DNA of 64,000 nt, from NCBI GenBank assembly GCA_010279815.1, contig QEOQ01000533.1, positions 122,699 through 186,698 of the forward strand, given 5' to 3'. The notes beneath the pieces were generated by a model. That model ran no database searches, had not been told where the DNA came from, and worked only from the letters and a program-made list of their open reading frames with translations. Shown here piece by piece: positions 34,913 through 45,022 of this stretch (position 1 is the first letter of the stretch; every line of letters starts with the position of its first letter). This DNA comes from Brachionus plicatilis (taxonomy: Eukaryota > Rotifera > Eurotatoria > Ploima > Brachionidae). Made by a program: the position numbers and the translations under genes.

Positions 34913-35143
34913 TAATTTCTTCTAAAGTTTAATATAATTTGCTTTTATTGCTTTAAATATGCTAAATATCTAAAAAAGCCGCAGTGTTTGGTAATTGTCG
35001 TCAAGTGTTATTACTCAAGCATTAATTGGTGGAAAGCTTTGCGGATGCCCAGTTATGAGAATTTCTATGCACCATTTACTCTGGCTGCTCTATCAAATAA
35101 TTCTGTTTATTCATTTTTTGATTTCAGTTTCAAAAGATCTTGA
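34913..35143 (+). other. Possible coding exon, strand +
   Basis: Open frame of 76 codons whose last 55 are markedly GC-richer than the surroundings. It reads YYSSINWWKALRMPSYENF and then APFTLAALSNNS before a TGA at 35141-35143. A tryptophan-rich stretch is unlikely by chance in this base composition. There is no clear start or acceptor. It may be a terminal exon or a gene remnant; I do not recognise it. Confidence 0.25.
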
Positions 35144-35545
35144 ATAATGATTTTTAGATTCTTTTCGGTTTTTTCAAGAGTCTTTAAATGAATCGTTTTA
35201 CCCATTACTTCAAACTTATAAACATTTAATTTAGTAATCAAATACATTTAAATTTCATAATGAATATTACTTAAGTATTTTTAGGCTAAGTCAAATAGAT
35301 TTAGTTTATTTATTCAAATAAAAAAAAAACAATTAAACAAAAATGGTGGTTAAACTTTTTTACTTAATATTAATTCTTTTGGTAATCGTACGAATTCTCA
35401 GACTTTTTAAAGAGTTAATATTTGTGCACAGTATTTTTAGTAAAAATTCTACAGAATTAATAAAAATCCCAAAAAAAATAAAAATATAATAAAAATTAAT
35501 GTTGTGTCAATTTTTTTATTTAAAATATACATAGTAAGTAAAAAT

Positions 35546-35661
35546 CAGAGTTGTTCCTCAAGTCGCTATTTTTCAAGTCAAGTCTTAACTTGACTTTTTA
35601 CTGTAAGAAAAAATTCAAGTCAAGTCGTGACTCGAGACTTGAGACTTGATGAACAACTCTG
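35546..35661. mobile_element. hAT-type MITE, 116 bp, perfect 8-bp TSD
   Basis: CAGAGTTGTTCCTCAAGTC (35546) and GACTTGATGAACAACTCTG (to 35661) are inverted ends, flanked by GTAAAAAT on both sides (35538-35545, 35662-35669). The body is repeated CAAGTC/GACTTG. An 8-bp duplication and CAGAGTTG-type ends fit the hAT superfamily. Confidence 0.85.
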
Positions 35662-35681
35662 GTAAAAATATACAAAAAAAT

Positions 35682-35975
35682 TTAATTTTTTTTCTTAGTA
35701 CAACCATTTGGGCAGTAAAAACCTCTTTTTTTCTTCATGACAGCAATACAAGTTTTACCAATATTTTAAATAGATAAAACTGCATCATTCCGCTTTTGTT
35801 TTTTAGATGATTTTTGTGCTGGTTCTGATTCTATATACTAGTCTTCGTCAAAAAATTCAAGAAAAGCATCTTCTTCGTTCTGAATACAGTCAGATGGTTG
35901 ATGTTGTAGACCCGATCTTTTTTCTTTTTTGCTTCTCGCTCTGGCTTGTTGTTCAATGGTATATTCATTCCAATT
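35682..35975 (-). pseudogene. Broken protein-coding remnant
   Basis: A single minus-strand frame of 98 codons, with two internal stops, reads NWNEYTIEQQARARSKK, then an acidic patch NEEDAFLEFFDED, a basic patch SSKKQKRND, and a Cys pair FYCPNGCTKKK at the end. Charge blocks and helix content are protein-like, and the stops mark decay. It may be the tail of a transposase or a nuclear protein. Family unknown. Confidence 0.35.
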
Positions 35976-36320
35976 TTTTTATTTTTTTTAGCTGATTTAT
36001 TTATTTTATTTTAAAAAATTAAGAGATAAAAATGTTTTAAATTTTTGTTAATTTTTGCTAAACTTATTGTGTTCGATACTGACAGCCCTTATTTAAGTAT
36101 TAATTTCGAATCTAAATTGCTCCTAATTAAAAAGATAAGCCTTCTTATATATAAAAAAGAAATGCAGTGGATTATAAATATTCAAGATATAATATTGAAT
36201 TAAAATTTAAAAATTTTTTTCTTTATAAATTTTATATTTTTTCAATTAAATAATTAAGAAAAGCTCAATTCATATATAAAAAATAAAAACAAAAAATTCT
36301 TTTCTTAAATTTTCTTTTAT

Positions 36321-36427
36321 TCAAAATTGAGCCGGTTTTAAATTAGAACTGGTTTCATAAACAGGTTCCGAAAAAGAACAGATATTCCTTTTAACCGGTT
36401 TCCCACCCCTCCTTTTAGATAATGGTT
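36321..36427 (-). CDS. Possible terminal exon of an unknown gene
   Basis: After the acceptor AAATTTTAG (36428-36436 on the minus strand) comes PLSKRRGGKPVKRNICSF, then SEPVYETS and a TGA. The GC content is well above the flanks. A basic run followed by SEP faintly recalls the C-terminal motif of shugoshins, but this is a guess. Upstream exons were not found. Confidence 0.25.
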
Positions 36428-37316
36428 CTAAAATTTCTTGATCTTTAATTCTTATATATTTTTCAGAAAAACAAACCAAAATTGTTTTTTTGCCAAAAAA
36501 ATTAAATAATAATAAATTTAAAAAGATCAATTTGAAAAATAATGAAATTTTTTTTTAATGTTTTAAATAAAATCAGAACAGAACACACCATTTAGTATAA
36601 AATTTAATTTTTATAATAATTTATCAAATGGAATAGTTTTTCGGTAGAAGCTTATTTTTTCTTTTCGCATATAAAATTTAAAAGATAATTATTTTTCTTA
36701 ATATAAAAAATAATTGATTAGTAGAAATTAAGTTTCTGAAGTAGAAAAAAGTATTTAGAGTATTTTGACAAATTATTTGGTAAAGCTTTCGTGGCTTCTG
36801 GCAATTAATTAAATTTGACATTTGAAAATCAAAAATTTCTTTAACCAATGCTATTAAAATTCCAAAAAAGAATTTTTAAGAATAATTACAGCATTTAAAA
36901 TAAAAAAATACAACTTATAAAATTAAAATGATATTTGATTCATCAACATAAATTCTCAATATATCCCAACCAAACCATGACTGGCAGACCTATCCGACAA
37001 ATTTTGACTTAAAACTTCCTTTTCCGAAAAAATCAATAAAATAAGTCACTTCCGAAAAATCATAAATCATATTTGACAATTTTAAAATCAAATAATAATT
37101 ATTAGATAAATAAAAATTAAATAAAAAAGTTTAAGTATAATAAAAACTTAATTGGTCAACATAAAAATTTAGTCATAAGAATAATTAAATTTGTATAAAT
37201 AAATAGTTAATTTTTATTTTAATTATTGCTATACGCTGTCAGTTGACGTTATGGACAATATTTTTAATGAGAGTCCTCGAGTCTCTGTATTTACAATTGT
37301 TGATATTTGATTACAT

Positions 37317-37440
37317 TTGCGAGAATTGTTTGCTGATTCCCAAGAAAAAATAATAGCAAGTCTGAAGGGACTTGGTTATTTGGTGATGGTGCTTTCAAAT
37401 ATTTTCACGGTTGCTAAGCAACCAGAAGATTCGTTCTCAC
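37317..37440 (+). pseudogene. Possible MULE transposase core fragment
   Basis: One frame reads SKSEGTWLFGDGAFKYFHGC before a stop at about 37416. MULE transposases carry a conserved W-x-x-DGTFK at the first catalytic aspartate. The rest is frame-broken, so only a remnant is claimed. Confidence 0.25.
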
Positions 37441-37905
37441 AAAAAATCCAATATTTAGATTACTTGATCTTCAATTCATATTTAAACGATACTTTTCTCC
37501 TAAATAGCCAGTTTCCCTTTGATTGTTTTTAGACTCAATAAAAGTATTATCTTGATTTTGAAACATGTCAGGTTGTTGTTGTTAATAGTTTATTTAATAT
37601 TTCAAGAGAAATAAAGGCTTTGAGTAATGAAACTCCTTTCGCCTTTGGTATTTAAAATTTTAAAAAAGTCTCCATATAAAAAGTTGTGTTGAATTAATTA
37701 AATTAATAAAATGACATTAGAAGTTGAAAAAGAAATCGGAAATGTTACAGAAAAATAGTTGTCCATTGAAATAGCTCATTTGAGCTATTTTCAAGTATTT
37801 ATTTACAATTTTTTATTATCAAGGTGTTAATTAACGGATGTCATTTTTTTAAAATTCGTTATATAAAGTTTTTTCTTAAAAAAAGTACTACTCGGTTTTA
37901 TTATT

Positions 37906-38990
37906 ATTATTTATCTTAATGTTTCTATCATTGTCTACGCAGATGATATAATCTTAATAAGCCCAGTTGACTCCCATCTACAAATGCTTTTGGATATTTG
38001 TGGATCTTATGGGAATAAATGGAGAATAAAATTTAACCCTAATAAAACAAAAGTTGTTAACTTTGGCACTCAATTATTTAAGTCAGTATTTCACCTTAAT
38101 GGATCCGAACTTGAAGAAGCAAATCAGTTAAAATACTTAGGATTCATTATAGATTCTAATCTTGACTTTAACACACAGGCAGTTATAAATTTTAAAAAAG
38201 TTCAGAGCAGCTTTTTTGGAATTTCATATCTTCTCCCAAAAAATAGTCCTACCTCTTCACCTAAATTCAAATCATTTATATACAAAACATTTTTCTTATC
38301 TAAATTCACATATGGTCTTGAGGCTCTTACTCTTAATTCGACCACAAAGGATTCAATAAATAAATTACAAAACAACTTAATTAGACAAATGTTTGGTTTA
38401 AAAGCCTACTGTCACATGTCACGAGTCTTAAAAGTACTAAAATTATTCAACTTTGATGAACTTTATCTATTTTCAAAACTAACTTTTATTGATACAATTA
38501 AATATAATTATCTATCATCACAATTTTTAAAATATATGCTAAGTGACCCCCCCTCTAATAAATCTTTTTCCTCCGACTTAGTACTTATTTCCAAGTACTT
38601 TAAAATTGAAACCTCAAAAATTTCAGTAAATATAAACCAACTTAAAGAAAATCTTAAGATTAATCTGATTTCTAATGATGGTATATCTGATTCAATTTGG
38701 TTATGTCTTTGCAATTTAAAATTAAAGCATTACAGAACTCTCCTAAATGAGCTAATTCAAAGTAAAAGAAATTCATGAGTTTTGGTCCAAATTATCTTGC
38801 TTTCTAACTTTCATGCCTTTTTCTATTTTCGAACTAATGTTCCTTTTTTATTTTTGTAATTTTATTTTTAGGTAATAATTTTTCATTTTTTAAAAAAACA
38901 CAAAAACACAAAAAAAAAAATTTTATCTTAATTTTCTTTTACTTCTCCTTAAAGGAGGTTAATTCAATTCAATAAATAATAAATAAAATA
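37906..38990 (+). mobile_element. LINE-B: 5'-truncated non-LTR retrotransposon
   Basis: The coding part opens at about 37919 with the catalytic box VYADDIILISP and runs to the TGA at 38776-38778 (ORF from 37984, 264 aa). It includes KTKVVNFG, YLGFIIDSNL and the thumb/C-terminal region. Everything upstream of the YADD box is missing, as expected for incomplete target-primed reverse transcription. The 3' end has the hairpin CTCCTTAAAGGAGG and a tail of AATAAATAAT repeats. A second LINE (39011-41087) abuts it tail to tail. Confidence 0.8.
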
Positions 38991-39820
38991 AATTATTATT
39001 TATTTGTAAATCTGTATCGAGCGTTAGCTCCTTCAGAGAAAAATAAAAAATAAAAATAAAAATAAATAAAAAAAATGATTAAAATAAAAGTTACCGAATA
39101 AAATAAGAATTAAAAAATATAGTAATAATTGAAATTTGAAAAGGAAATAAAAGAAAAGAAAAAAAAAAAAAAAATTTTTTTGAAAGGCATAAAATAGACA
39201 CCAAAGTTACAAAAGTTATATCGGTTTAGTTTTCAGAGAAAAAAGAGTCTATGACAAGGTAGCAATTACACAATGGAGTTGGATAGTTAACAAATCTAGA
39301 TTCGTCTTTACTCATTTACCAGTCTAAGAAGTAATGGAACAGAATTAGTAAGTCCAGCCCTAACATATCTATCGCTCAATTCAAAAAGCCGTTTCGAAAT
39401 TGTATGAAATTTTAATTTGTTTTGGGCCTCGTGGTATAAAATGCTTGAGGGGGTGTCAAACCTTAGTTTAAGAATGGATCGAACTGCTGAGTTTTGAATA
39501 GTTTGAAGTTTTTTAATGTTAGTATCAGATAAAGAGTTTAAACAGGGAAAATTATAGTCTAAAATGGAACCAATAAGCGATTTATATAAATTTCCAAGTG
39601 TTCTGTGATGTAAACGCCAGTTTTTATTAGATAAAATTTTAATTAAATTTAGCCTAGAGTTGCAACGTTCTTTTAATTCATCAATCAATGGACTAAAGGT
39701 TAGCCGTGAGTCAAATCTGATGCCTAAGAATTTGATTTCGTCCTGTCGTTTTAAATTGTCCCCATATATTTTCAAATCAAGATTGAGCACTTCTCTTGTT
39801 GATTTTGTGAATATCATGTA

Positions 39821-40492
39821 CAGTCAATCCTCCGTATAACGAGACCCTATATAACGAGAAACCTTTTATAACGAGCAACTTGGCTAGAACCGATTACGAG
39901 CTTTAGAAAAAGATATAAAAATTAATTCTTGATATAACGAGCTTATAATGAAATACCGCTTAATCATTTTCTTAAGAATAAAAACTTCCTATAACGAGCT
40001 TGAACAAAAGAAATTTTTTCACACTTTTTATATAAAAAAAAAATAAAAATAAAACAATTAACTTATCTTCATGAATAACTATAAATCACCAGAAAACATC
40101 TAATTTTAAACTGTTTTAATTATTTTATTTTATCTTATTTTATTTTATTTATTATTTTTTTTTTTTTTTATCTGAAGGAGCGTATGCTCGAACAGAAAAA
40201 CAAATAAATAATAATAATAATTGTTTATAAAAAATGTCCAATCTTAATCAAAAAAAAAGAAAGTGTAATTCAATTGAAACAAAAGTTGAAATAATAAAAA
40301 AACATTGCGAACAAAAAATCAGATGAGAACATTAAAATTGTGTTTTTTCCAGCCAACTGTACATCGGTACAACTGTACAACTGTAAAAAATTTTTTGCCC
40401 ATCTTTTTCAATGCAATTTCGATATAACGAGTTTCGATATAATGAGCAACGAAATTTCCGCCCAACTTGCTCGTTATATCGAGGATTGACTG
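39821..40492 (+). mobile_element. pogo/Tigger element, internally deleted (672 bp)
   Basis: Inverted ends CAGTCAATCCTCCGTATAACG (39821) and CGTTATATCGAGGATTGACTG (to 40492) lie between TA dinucleotides (39819-39820, 40493-40494). ATG at 40234 encodes MSNLNQKKRKCNSIETKVE followed by IIKKHCEQK and a stop: the start of a CENP-B-type N-terminal helix-turn-helix, standard for pogo transposases. The rest of the transposase is deleted. GATATAACGAG-type motifs repeat near both ends and may be transposase-binding sites. Confidence 0.85.
40165..40215 (+). mobile_element. Tiny LINE-C tail insertion inside the pogo element
   Basis: ATCTGAAGGAGCGTATGCTCG followed by AACAGAAAAACAAATAAATAATAAT matches the 3' terminus of LINE-C (about 39043-39000, reversed). 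About 50 bp of a LINE end thus sits in a DNA element that had itself landed in a LINE. Confidence 0.55.
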
Positions 40493-41087
40493 TAATAAGA
40501 TTTTTCAATTGAAATCTTCATTTTCCATTTTGTTAACCATGGTTCTAATTCTTTAAGGTAAGTATTGATCCTAATTTCAATGTTTCTTTTAGATTTATAG
40601 ATAAAAAAGGTAACTAAGTCATCAGCGAAAAGAAGAGAGTATTCATTATTTGTTTTGTCTTTTCTTGGTATATCGTTAATAAAAATACTAAATAGGAGGG
40701 GGCTAATTACTGAGCCTTGAGGTACTCCGGCTTTGATTGGGAAATCATTGCTTTTTTGTCCATTCACATTTACACAAAATGATCTTGAGTTTAGAAAAGA
40801 TCTGGTCCAAGAAATTAAGTACTTTGGCAATTGCATTTTGATCATTTTGTACACAAGCCCCTCATGCCAGACTCTGTCAAATGCTTTTGATATATCAAAA
40901 AAAAGACAACACATTTTTTTTTTTCTGTTAAACGATTCAGTTATTTTTTGAATACGAAAAAAGAGATTGTCCGCTGTGCGTCTATGTTTTTGGAATCCTG
41001 ATTGCTCTTGAATGAGTAAAAAATTTCTCTCAATGTAATTGTAAAGCCTTGTATAAATAATGCGTTCAAGTAATTTTCCAAGACAAC

Positions 41088-41258
41088 TTAAGCCAAGAAA
41101 TAAATAAAACAATTAAATTTAGTTAAAGTTTATTTAAATGGAATCCAAAATAGTTAGTGGTTTATATAGTAGCTAGAACGTGTGTTTTAGCTGCAGTTAA
41201 TCTTAGAACATGCAACTCTAATAACATATTGAGAGATGTCAAGACTTGGGTCTTAACA
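41088..41258 (-). repeat. 3' LTR, truncated
   Basis: Matches 47555-47737 but lacks about 40 bp (the CTTTACA end), a 10-bp stretch (TTATAACAAA), and differs at GCAACTC/GAAACTC and GGGTC/GAGTC. Its outer edge joins LINE-C sequence directly with no target duplication, so the junction arose by a later event. Confidence 0.8.
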
Positions 41259-41260
41259 TA

Positions 41261-41274
41261 CCTCCCCCTTTTAC
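41261..41274 (-). promoter_or_regulatory. Polypurine tract
   Basis: Minus strand AAAAGGGGGAGG lies two bases from the 3' LTR (TGTTAAGAC...). It primes plus-strand DNA synthesis in LTR elements. The adjoining 41320-41390 is an A-rich, CAAAACAAAA low-complexity stretch. Confidence 0.75.
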
Positions 41275-41398
41275 TAGCAAGGAGTTCCAGCCTCTTAATT
41301 TTCGACCTTACTAATAAAACCACAAAAAAAACAAAACAACAAAACAAAACAAAAAAAAAAAACAAACAAAAGAAACACCAAAAAAATGGAGACTCACA

Positions 41399-42286
41399 CT
41401 AGTTATAGAGGACTCTGTGGTAGTAGTTTTGGGCTAACTGCGAACGGCAAACTGGGCAACGTTCTCGGACGTCACGATCGGAGTTGCGGACGTACCCGTA
41501 CATACAGTCCTCGCACATGAGGTGTCCGCATTGTGTCGAGACGATTGAAGGGCAGTTCTCGTACTGCTCGAGGCACACTGGACATGGTCCTCCAATGAAT
41601 CGATGGGCTTTGTCGTTGGTGGCCTGGAAAGTTGTCTGATCGACACAAAGTTCGATCTTTGGACTGGCTGTTGGCTTCCGGTGACCTGTCTTTGGACTTG
41701 CGATGGCCATCGTTGGTTTCCTTGTTCGGTTAGGAGATCACGCACCAAATCTCGACTGTTGTTCAGTTGCACCTGCAGTTGTTGTTGGTTGAGTTCCAAT
41801 CGGCTGACTTGATTTTGCAAGTCATCTATTAGCTGGCGGCTCTCTGCCAATTCAGTTTCAGCATTAGAAGCCCGCTGATTGGAAGCTTCAGCCTCCAGTC
41901 GCTGTTGTTGGCACTGTTTGGTGCTCTGTTCGAGCTTTCGCTTTTCTTCGCAAAGCTCCTCCATCAACCGAGACACTTTTGGGGTTACTGACTCCTCCTG
42001 TCGATGGTGATTGATCGTGGTTTGGGCGTGGGTTAATCTCGAACCAGATGTTGGTTTCGGGGATACCGACTTTATTTAGGAAGTCGGTGGCTTCCTGGTG
42101 TATTGAGCTGTCCTGATATCTCAGGAAAGCGTAATTTGTCTTGTGGAAACCCCGGTTAGGACCCATTCTTAGCCATTTGATAGGACCGAACTTTTGTTTA
42201 TATTTGTCCAGCTCTTCTCGGAGTATTTCGTTTGCATTTGTTACATTCGGGACGCCGTGTGCCATAATGTCGTGTTCGTCTTGCAT
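41399..42286 (-). pseudogene. Third gene of the gypsy element: RRM-like, coiled coil, C3HC4 RING
   Basis: Three overlapping minus frames join by single-base shifts near 42000 and 41710. Frame 1 (42286-41888) reads FGPIKWLRMGPNRGF, then KTNYAFLRYQDSS, an RNP1-like strand, suggesting an RRM fold. Frame 2 (41976-41434) is a glutamine/glutamate-rich coiled coil (EELCEEKRKLEQ, LELNQQQLQVQL). Frame 3 (41710-41399) holds a perfect C3HC4 RING: C43, C46, C61, H63, C66, C69, C85, C88. It lies in the env position between integrase and the polypurine tract and is visibly GC-richer than pol. RING proteins are usually E3 ubiquitin ligases. The role here is unknown; a captured host gene is the simplest reading. 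The shifts may be decay, assembly errors or programmed. Confidence 0.7.
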
Positions 42287-42548
42287 TTTTCGATTTTAAT
42301 AATTTTGAGTTTAAAATTTTAAATTTTGAATTTTTTAAATTTTTTATTTTAAATTTTAGTGGTTATTCAAAAATTTTTTTACAAAAATTAATAATTTGTG
42401 TCAGATTTAACTTAACATTTTGATTCATATTTTAATAGAAAAAGAAAAGGTTCTTCTGGATTACTACTCCTTTTGTTTTACATCATTACTAGAAAATATA
42501 CAAAATATTATAAAATAACTAATTATTTAGAAAACAGTTCAATGAAAA

Positions 42549-44903
42549 TTAGTATCCTAACCTTTCTACGGGCTTAATTGAGCGTTTGCTCCTCCTAAGA
42601 AGGTCTTGTCGATTACTAATCTTCTTTTGAAAATAGTGGTTTGGTTGAAATGTCTCATCCTCATCATCAGTTGATTCCAAAACTGACTCGGATTGTGATA
42701 CAAAATCTTTATTCGAATTAAATTCAGCAATTTCTTGGGCCTCACTTTGGATAGCAGTACCAATTTTGTTAGGCATATTTTTAATCGATTTGGTCTTCAC
42801 TATTTTCTCATTTGACTTTTTAAATAAACTCTTCTTGTCCTTACTATCATCCTCCACTACTGAGTCGTCAGGTTTGAGATACGAACCAAAGAAAGGTTTG
42901 AAACGGTTATGGTGCACCAGTTTTTGTTTGGATTTTGGTTGGTTGAACCTTTTAATTTTATAGTTTACTGGGCCAACCCTTTCCTGTATGATAAATGGGC
43001 CTTCCCATTTGGGTGACAATTTCTTTGAGAGACCTTTCTTTATTTGTGGTTGGCTTAGCATTACCATATCGTCGATTTTGTACTCGACGGGATTGATATT
43101 CCTATCATGTTGAATTCTAGATCTATTAACCATAAAATCCCTATTCTTCTCGACACTCTTATAAACCTCACGAAGCTTTTCTTGGAGATCTCCGACGAAC
43201 AATTTGACTACAATACTTCCTTGGCTAGATTCATCCAATTCATAGATTTCGTCGTTCTTCTCATCTTCAATTATTAAATCTAATGGGATTTTTGGTTTTC
43301 TTCCATATACAACTTCGAATGGTGTATGGTTAGTGGTTGCATGGGTTGACGTGTTGTATGCATATGCCATATATTGTAAATACTCATCCCAATCATTTTG
43401 GTGCTCGTTGACGAAGCATGAAAGCATTGTTTTTAATGTGCGATTGAAACGCTCGGTCAAGCCGTCACACTCAGGGTGATATGGTGAAGTCTTGAGTTTA
43501 TGAATGTCGAGTAGTTCATAGATTTTGCTTAAAAGTTCCGATTGAAAGTTTTTCGCACCGTCTGTTAGGATATTGATGAAGAGACCATGGATCATCATGA
43601 GGTTAATTAGACGCTTGGCGACGCTCTCAGCAGTAATGTTTTGAAGAGCGCAAAGTGCTACCCATTTTGAAAAATGATCACAAACCACTAAAATGTAAAT
43701 ATTTCCATCTTTTGAAAGTGGGAGCGGACCAATTATATCACAGGTTACAAGCTGAAATGGCCTGGTGGGCAGTAGGGGTTGCAATTTAGCCTTGTGAAGG
43801 GTTTGTGGATTTTTTATTTTTTGACAGGTAAGACAACTTTTTACAAAAGTAATGGTTCTGTTCTTTAGAGCAGGTCTAAAGAATCTAGACTGGATTTTAT
43901 CCAGAGTCTTCATGACTCCTAAATGTCCGTGAAATATTGAGCAATGGATAAAAGTTATTATTTTATTTACCATATGTTCCGGTAGTATTATCAGTTTTTG
44001 AAACGATCCGTCTTCTTGTGGTTTAAACCAATACAAGAGTTGATCAACAAGTCGTAAGTCATCATAGTTCTCGTAAAGAACCCTTTTAAGGTTTGTATTC
44101 AATTGCTCTCTTTCGATAATCGGCTTTGTGTTACCACTTTTCTCGATTAGTTGTTTAATCCACAGAATGCAACTTTCTTTGTTCTGTTCTGCTGGCGTAA
44201 TTAGAATATTGCAATGAGCCTCATCTTTTTGCTCAGTTTTTATATTTTCGGAGATGAAGTTTATAATTTTGTCATCATCTTCTTCTGGTTGGTCGTCCGA
44301 CTTGTCCTGGTTCTCCTGAACATTCCATCTTGGCGCATCCGCGTTTGAATGAATCTTGCCACTTCGATATATAATACGAAAAGTATAGTTGTTAATTCTG
44401 ATTAACCATCGTGCTAACCTTGAGTTTGGAGTTTTACAAGATAAGAGCCATGACAGCGGCTGATGATCAGTAACAATATCGAATTCTCGGCCATAAAGAT
44501 ATTGGTGAAAGTGTTCGACGGCTAGTACGATGGCCAAAAGTTCTTTTTCGGTTGTCGAGTAATTTCGTTGGGCCTTGTTTATTGGTTTACTAAAGTATGC
44601 TATTGGCCGCAAATTTCCATCCAATTCTTGGCTAAGCACTGCGCCAACGCCAGTGTTACTTGCGTCGGTTTCCAGGACAAACTTCTTTTTGAGATCTGGT
44701 AGTATGAGAATTTTATCACGCGTAAGATAGTTTCTAAGTGTGTTGTATGCATCTTCACAATTTTCGTTCCAGTTGAGATCATATTTGTTCGAGGCTTCTT
44801 CTTTTGTTGTTAGTTTGTATAATGGGGCGGCAATCTTAGCAAAATTTTCAATGAATTTTCGAAAATATTGTGCAAGTCCGAGGAAGCTCTGAAGTTGAGT
44901 CAA
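42549..44903 (-). pseudogene. gypsy pol, RNase H and integrase portion (784 aa)
   Basis: Starts in the RT thumb/connection (LQSFLGLAQYFRKFIENF). RNase H carries VLETDASNTGVGAVLS and TDHQPLSWLL. Integrase has the HHCC finger (HCSIFHGHLG ... CLTCQK), then catalytic D (VTCDIIGPLP), D (LTDGAKNF) and E (DGLTERFNRTL). The C-terminus has KWEGPFIIQERVGPVNYKI, a GPY/F-type module; no clear chromodomain. It is separated from the RT palm by a frameshift near 45022 and an in-frame stop at about 44985, so the polyprotein is interrupted. No long insertion separates them. Confidence 0.88.
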
Positions 44904-45022
44904 GGTTTTAGGTCGTTTGTATTGGAAAAGAGCTTCATATTTCGACTTGTCTGGCTTGATAGAACCGCCTGAAATTACTTGTCCTTAAAAAACTATCTCC
45001 TGCTTTGCTACTTCACATTTTT

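Larger units (their letters stand above)
39011..41087 (-). mobile_element. LINE-C: 5'-truncated non-LTR retrotransposon split by a pogo element
   Basis: Minus strand. RT palm from 41087 to about 40495 shows FDISKAFDRVWHEGL, AGVPQGSVISPLLF and the catalytic FADD. The frame is then cut by a TA-flanked pogo element (39821-40492) and resumes at about 39818-39308 with KFLGIRFDSRLTF and the C-terminus SVPLLLRLVNE. The 3' UTR ends CTCTGAAGGAGC...GCTC, followed by an AAATAAATAAT tail at about 39011. The 5' end joins the truncated LTR at 41088. CR1/Jockey-like by motif spacing. Confidence 0.8.

Noticed and set aside
36905..36995. Minus-strand reading SWFGWDILRIYVDES as a possible exon
   Set aside because: Too short, with no clear acceptor or partner exon, and alternative frames are equally open.
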